Shown here: positions 61,836-64,000 of the stretch, in pieces
Position numbering within the stretch: position 1 is the stretch's first letter
Layout of the letters: every line of letters starts with the position of its first letter
Origin: Clostridiales bacterium
Lineage (GTDB): Bacteria; Bacillota; Clostridia; Christensenellales; Christensenellaceae
DNA: 64,000 bases
Direction of reading: 5' to 3'
Assembly (NCBI GenBank): GCA_015056045.1
Contig: SVGZ01000002.1
Location: 62,001-126,000 of the forward strand
Notes under the pieces: model-generated
What the model saw: only the letters and a program-made list of their open reading frames with translations
The model's database searches: none
What the model was told of the DNA's origin: nothing
Program-made: the position numbers and the translations under genes

Positions 61836-61901
61836 GTTATTTGCTATATTTAGTTTATAATATCTTGGCGCTTTGGTCAATCGGATTTGAAAGAGCAACT
61901 C

Positions 61902-61933
61902 AAAAAACCTCCCATTTTCATGGGAGGTTTTTG
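61902..61933. terminator. Terminator after the DUF3021 gene
   Basis: AAACCTCCCAT and ATGGGAGGTTT arms, TTTC loop, T-runs on both strands. Confidence 0.9.
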
Positions 61934-61944
61934 CGTTATGCAAA

Positions 61945-62361
61945 CTACTGTAATTTAGCATTGAGTTTGCTGCTTGCTTTTTTGACCGAAAGATAGACGA
62001 TCACCCAGATCGTAAGATATGCCGCAAGAAAAATGGCAGTAAAGATCAGGATGACTTTCGGATCGAAGGGGATCCAGTTATTGACAAGATAACAGATCGT
62101 GTATGCAGCATAGAGAAGACCTAAGTGACAGAAGAGCGCTTTTGGTAAGCTGAAACTCTCGATTTGGTTAAAGACAGAAGCGCCTGCCTGCACAAAAGCG
62201 AGAAGATAGACCGAAAGGATCGCGATCAATATCTGACTGCCGCTCAAAGCGAAGTTTTTGATAGTGTTGTCAAGAATAGCATAGATAATGCCAAGGATAA
62301 TCGGACCAAAGCCGCCAAATATGAGACCTCTGCGCAAAAATTCTTTGAAATATTTGTTCAT
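61945..62361 (-). CDS. DUF3021 family membrane protein, 138 aa
   Basis: Four hydrophobic helices (near 12-30, 40-62, 73-92, 100-123) with the DUF3021 start FLRRGLIFGGFGPIILGIIYAI and a basic tail. These proteins are nearly always paired with a LytTR-type transcription regulator, as here, and are thought to modulate it at the membrane. The gene begins one base after the regulator ends. Confidence 0.88.
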   Translation of the reverse strand: MNKYFKEFLRRGLIFGGFGPIILGIIYAILDNTIKNFALSGSQILIAILSVYLLAFVQAGASVFNQIESFSLPKALFCHLGLLYAAYTICYLVNNWIPFDPKVILIFTAIFLAAYLTIWVIVYLSVKKASSKLNAKLQ

Positions 62362-62362
62362 G

Positions 62363-62794
62363 TTATATACCTATCCTTTGTTTGATCAGTTTGAGTTGTC
62401 TGCGTGAAACGTAGTCTACATAGCCGTTTTTGAAAGTGATTTTGAGTGTACCCGAAATGGAAGCGTCGAATTTTTTCATGTGTCGGATGTTGGCAAGACA
62501 GGATTGGTTGATCCTGACAAAATTCTCGGGCAGTTTTTCTTCGAGAACATACAGTCTTTCTTTCAGAAGGTACCAATCTTTGCCGCAAAGTGCATGAACC
62601 CTGTTATCCATGACAGCGATGCAGCTGATATTTGCGAGATCCAATTTGACGATTTCTCCGCCCATATAGCCAAAGAGTTCACCGGTGTTTTCTTCTGCGA
62701 TTCTTTTGATTTCTTCCGTTAATGCAGAGGATGCTTTGGCATAGATCACGACTTTTTCTTCGCATTTGGGGTCAATAATGATTTCACATTTCAT
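62363..62794 (-). CDS. LytTR-family DNA-binding regulator, 143 aa
   Basis: C-terminal LytTR DNA-binding domain (~45-140) with VYVLEEKLPENFVRINQSCLANIRHMKKF and YVDYVSRRQLKLIK-type ending; the N-terminal ~45 residues have no receiver domain, so it is not a two-component regulator but the short LytTR type that goes with DUF3021. Start at 62794 has AAGGAGGAATGAT; an upstream frame (62866) crosses a hairpin and is rejected. Target genes are not evident; such pairs often regulate themselves. Confidence 0.88.
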   Translation of the reverse strand: MKCEIIIDPKCEEKVVIYAKASSALTEEIKRIAEENTGELFGYMGGEIVKLDLANISCIAVMDNRVHALCGKDWYLLKERLYVLEEKLPENFVRINQSCLANIRHMKKFDASISGTLKITFKNGYVDYVSRRQLKLIKQRIGI

Positions 62795-62833
62795 ATCATT
62801 CCTCCTTTCAGAATCATCATACTGATAAAAAAG

Positions 62834-62860
62834 GAAGACTTCAATATTTTGGAAGTCTTC
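62834..62860 (-). promoter_or_regulatory. Hairpin in front of the LytTR gene
   Basis: GAAGACTTC and GAAGTCTTC arms with a 9-base loop; on the minus strand CTTTTTTATC follows, about 40 bases before the ATG. It may be a terminator/attenuator or a dyad operator. Confidence 0.5.
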
Positions 62861-62885
62861 GGTCAAAATGGAGAATTAAGCGGTA

Positions 62886-62916
62886 AAAAATCCCCATCAT
62901 TCATTGATGGGGATTT
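62886..62916. terminator. Terminator of the surface protein-sortase-like unit
   Basis: AATCCCCATCA and TGATGGGGATT arms with TTCA loop; T-run on the minus strand (TTTTTT). Confidence 0.88.
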
Positions 62917-62990
62917 TCATGTTTAATTTAAGCTGTCCTTGATCGAGCAGGAAATATCGTACAGGCCAATGCGGTGTTTTTACTACAAAA

Positions 62991-63578
62991 TCAGGAAAAG
63001 GCCGCATGGCATCTGACGGCGATATATTCCATAGAATAGATATCATGGCAAAACAGGGTCAGAGCAAAATCTGTATGCATGAGCCAAGCGGGATCTGCGT
63101 GTTTTGCACGGTCAATTCTTGCCACTTCATAAGTAAACTGTACGCCTGTCATATCCGTGACGGTGAGCAAAGCACCATGTTCGATTTTTTTGCAGAAAGC
63201 AAACTGTTCCGCATGGTCAATGCCGCCGATAACAAGGGAATTATCATAAGCGCTGCCAAAAAAGCGGCTCGGTGAACGGTAAAGGTCGGCCTTATCCCAT
63301 TGATCTGCCACGGGAAGCGAAAGACCGATGGAAGGGATTTCCAGCATTCCCACATAGTCGATATTTTCGATTTCAAGGACAGGCATGGCGGAAGATGCGG
63401 ATATACCGGGAATACCGGCGGATCTTTCCGGAAGAAGCTGCAGCATCTGTGAAATGATCCTATGACAATGCCGGATACCCATTTCCGTGCGGATATGAAA
63501 CACAAGAAACAGAGAAATACCGGCCAGAATCAACAGGAAACCCAACACGCCAAAAAGAGAGAGTTTCCTTTTTTTCAT
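62991..63578 (-). CDS. Sortase-fold protein with displaced catalytic residues, 195 aa
   Basis: N-terminal transmembrane helix (~7-28), then a sortase-like barrel: VGMLEIPSIGLSLPV (75-90), GSAYDNSLVIGG, and ALTLFCHDIY...IAVRC. The final Arg (R189) is kept. But where sortases have GH the sequence reads GGIDH (I120, H122), and the usual TLxTC reads TLFCH (C177, H178), so His and Cys are shifted from their usual places. It overlaps the upstream surface-protein gene by four bases (ATGA) and has AGGAG before the ATG, so it may be a dedicated enzyme for that protein or an inactive relative. The longer frame start is rejected. Confidence 0.78.
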   Translation of the reverse strand: MKKRKLSLFGVLGFLLILAGISLFLVFHIRTEMGIRHCHRIISQMLQLLPERSAGIPGISASSAMPVLEIENIDYVGMLEIPSIGLSLPVADQWDKADLYRSPSRFFGSAYDNSLVIGGIDHAEQFAFCKKIEHGALLTVTDMTGVQFTYEVARIDRAKHADPAWLMHTDFALTLFCHDIYSMEYIAVRCHAAFS

Positions 63579-64000
63579 CCTTTTCTCCTGCTGTAATAGC
63601 CGAGGATGACCAGCATGACACCGGAGAAACAAAGAAGAATTACCCATAACATAGGGGTAAAGCTATCGCCGGTTTTGGGGACATCGGGTGTTGTCCGGTA
63701 AGTATTGATAATGGAGAAATAGCTGCCGTTTTGCTGAATTTTGACCTGATAAACGCTGGAAGAGGCTTTTTCCGCTACTGTCCATTTGCTGTGGTCTTCT
63801 TGGGAAACATACCAGTTATATGTCCAGTTGTTTTCTGCATGGAGAGTCTGCGTTTCAAAAAGGACGCCGTCTTTATAGATATTGACAAGGATTTCTTTCG
63901 GGCGGTTATTCTGATAGCCGGAATCCTGCCATAATTTTGTGACGCTGTACTGCGTTTTCGGTGTAAAACCGGTGCATTTCGGCTTTGCTTCAACCTGATA
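63575..64000 (-). CDS. Cna-B-like surface protein with VPKTG cell-wall sorting signal, 5' end outside window
   Basis: Open from the right edge, about 141 residues visible. The visible part is beta-rich: LWQDSGYQNNRPKEILVNIYKDG, NNWTYNWYVS and VYQVKIQQNGSYFSIINTY, as in Cna-B repeats of surface proteins and pilins (W-D-x-x-N-x-R-P motif). The C-terminus is a full sorting signal: VPKTGD, a hydrophobic stretch (WVILLCFSGVMLVILGYY) and SRRKG. VPKTG replaces the common LPxTG. The last four bases overlap the sortase-like gene, so the two belong together. Confidence 0.85.
   Translation of the reverse strand, partial: YQVEAKPKCTGFTPKTQYSVTKLWQDSGYQNNRPKEILVNIYKDGVLFETQTLHAENNWTYNWYVSQEDHSKWTVAEKASSSVYQVKIQQNGSYFSIINTYRTTPDVPKTGDSFTPMLWVILLCFSGVMLVILGYYSRRKG

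Overview
The window reads as a chromosomal segment of an anaerobic, low-to-mid GC Gram-positive bacterium of the Bacillota, most likely a gut-type Clostridia. The signs are rubredoxin-type redox proteins at the left edge, an RNase Y, a cluster related to sporulation and cell-wall work (DUF2953, YtfJ/GerW, DacF-like carboxypeptidase, a BofC-like secreted protein), GTP-dependent PEP carboxykinase, strong AGGAGG ribosome binding sites, and sigma-A promoters with intrinsic terminators around most units. No rRNA, tRNA, CRISPR, phage or transposase gene was seen. The species cannot be fixed from the sequence.

Layout. 1-627: end of a flavin reductase-rubredoxin fusion and a very short stand-alone rubredoxin. 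671-9565 (mostly minus strand): an AraC-aminoglycoside-phosphotransferase-like fusion, rny, a BaiN/HI0933-type flavoprotein, a MurR/RpiR regulator, surE, an RluB-type pseudouridine synthase, dacF-like, ytfJ and a DUF2953 gene. 9712-24715 (mostly plus): a membrane-anchored peptidoglycan-binding NlpC/P60 hydrolase, a PLP aminotransferase-tyrS-yigZ-ilvE unit, a large repeat-tailed membrane protein, transketolase, a divergent pair of unknown small proteins, maf, a BofC-like protein and proA. 24976-27558: a polysaccharide deacetylase, a 680-base intergenic zone with two long direct repeats, and a DUF2500 protein. 27635-34763 (minus): asnA-asnS, a phosphodiesterase-like enzyme, an O-acetylhomoserine sulfhydrylase-like enzyme and pckG.

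35181-43613 holds three tandem paralogues of a roughly 795-residue clan-A glycoside hydrolase with an esterase between the second and third, each hydrolase with its own promoter and a near-identical terminator. An 84-base tandem repeat array follows, then a zinc-ribbon membrane protein (DUF6320-like) and a condensation-type acyltransferase. 46142-51351 (minus) is a complete arginine operon argC-J-B-D-F driven by a perfect consensus promoter. After a flavin-binding protein and a ZIP transporter come two more glycosidases (GH35-like and GH42/DUF5597-like), a 75-residue small protein, the overlapping glnS-gltX pair, a flavodoxin-ferredoxin protein, a lone KDPG aldolase, a LytTR regulator with its DUF3021 partner, and at the right edge a sortase-like protein overlapping the end of a Cna-B-like surface protein that carries a VPKTG sorting signal.

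How it fits together: most genes are biosynthetic housekeeping (Arg, Asn, Pro, Met, branched-chain amino acids, four aminoacyl-tRNA synthetases). The accessory part is an intracellular glycan-degrading module: five glycosidases and one esterase, none with a signal peptide, so the substrates are presumably imported oligosaccharides. The least explained material is the two intergenic repeat arrays, the mosaic hydrolase paralogues, and the sortase-like protein whose catalytic residues do not sit where the family signature puts them.
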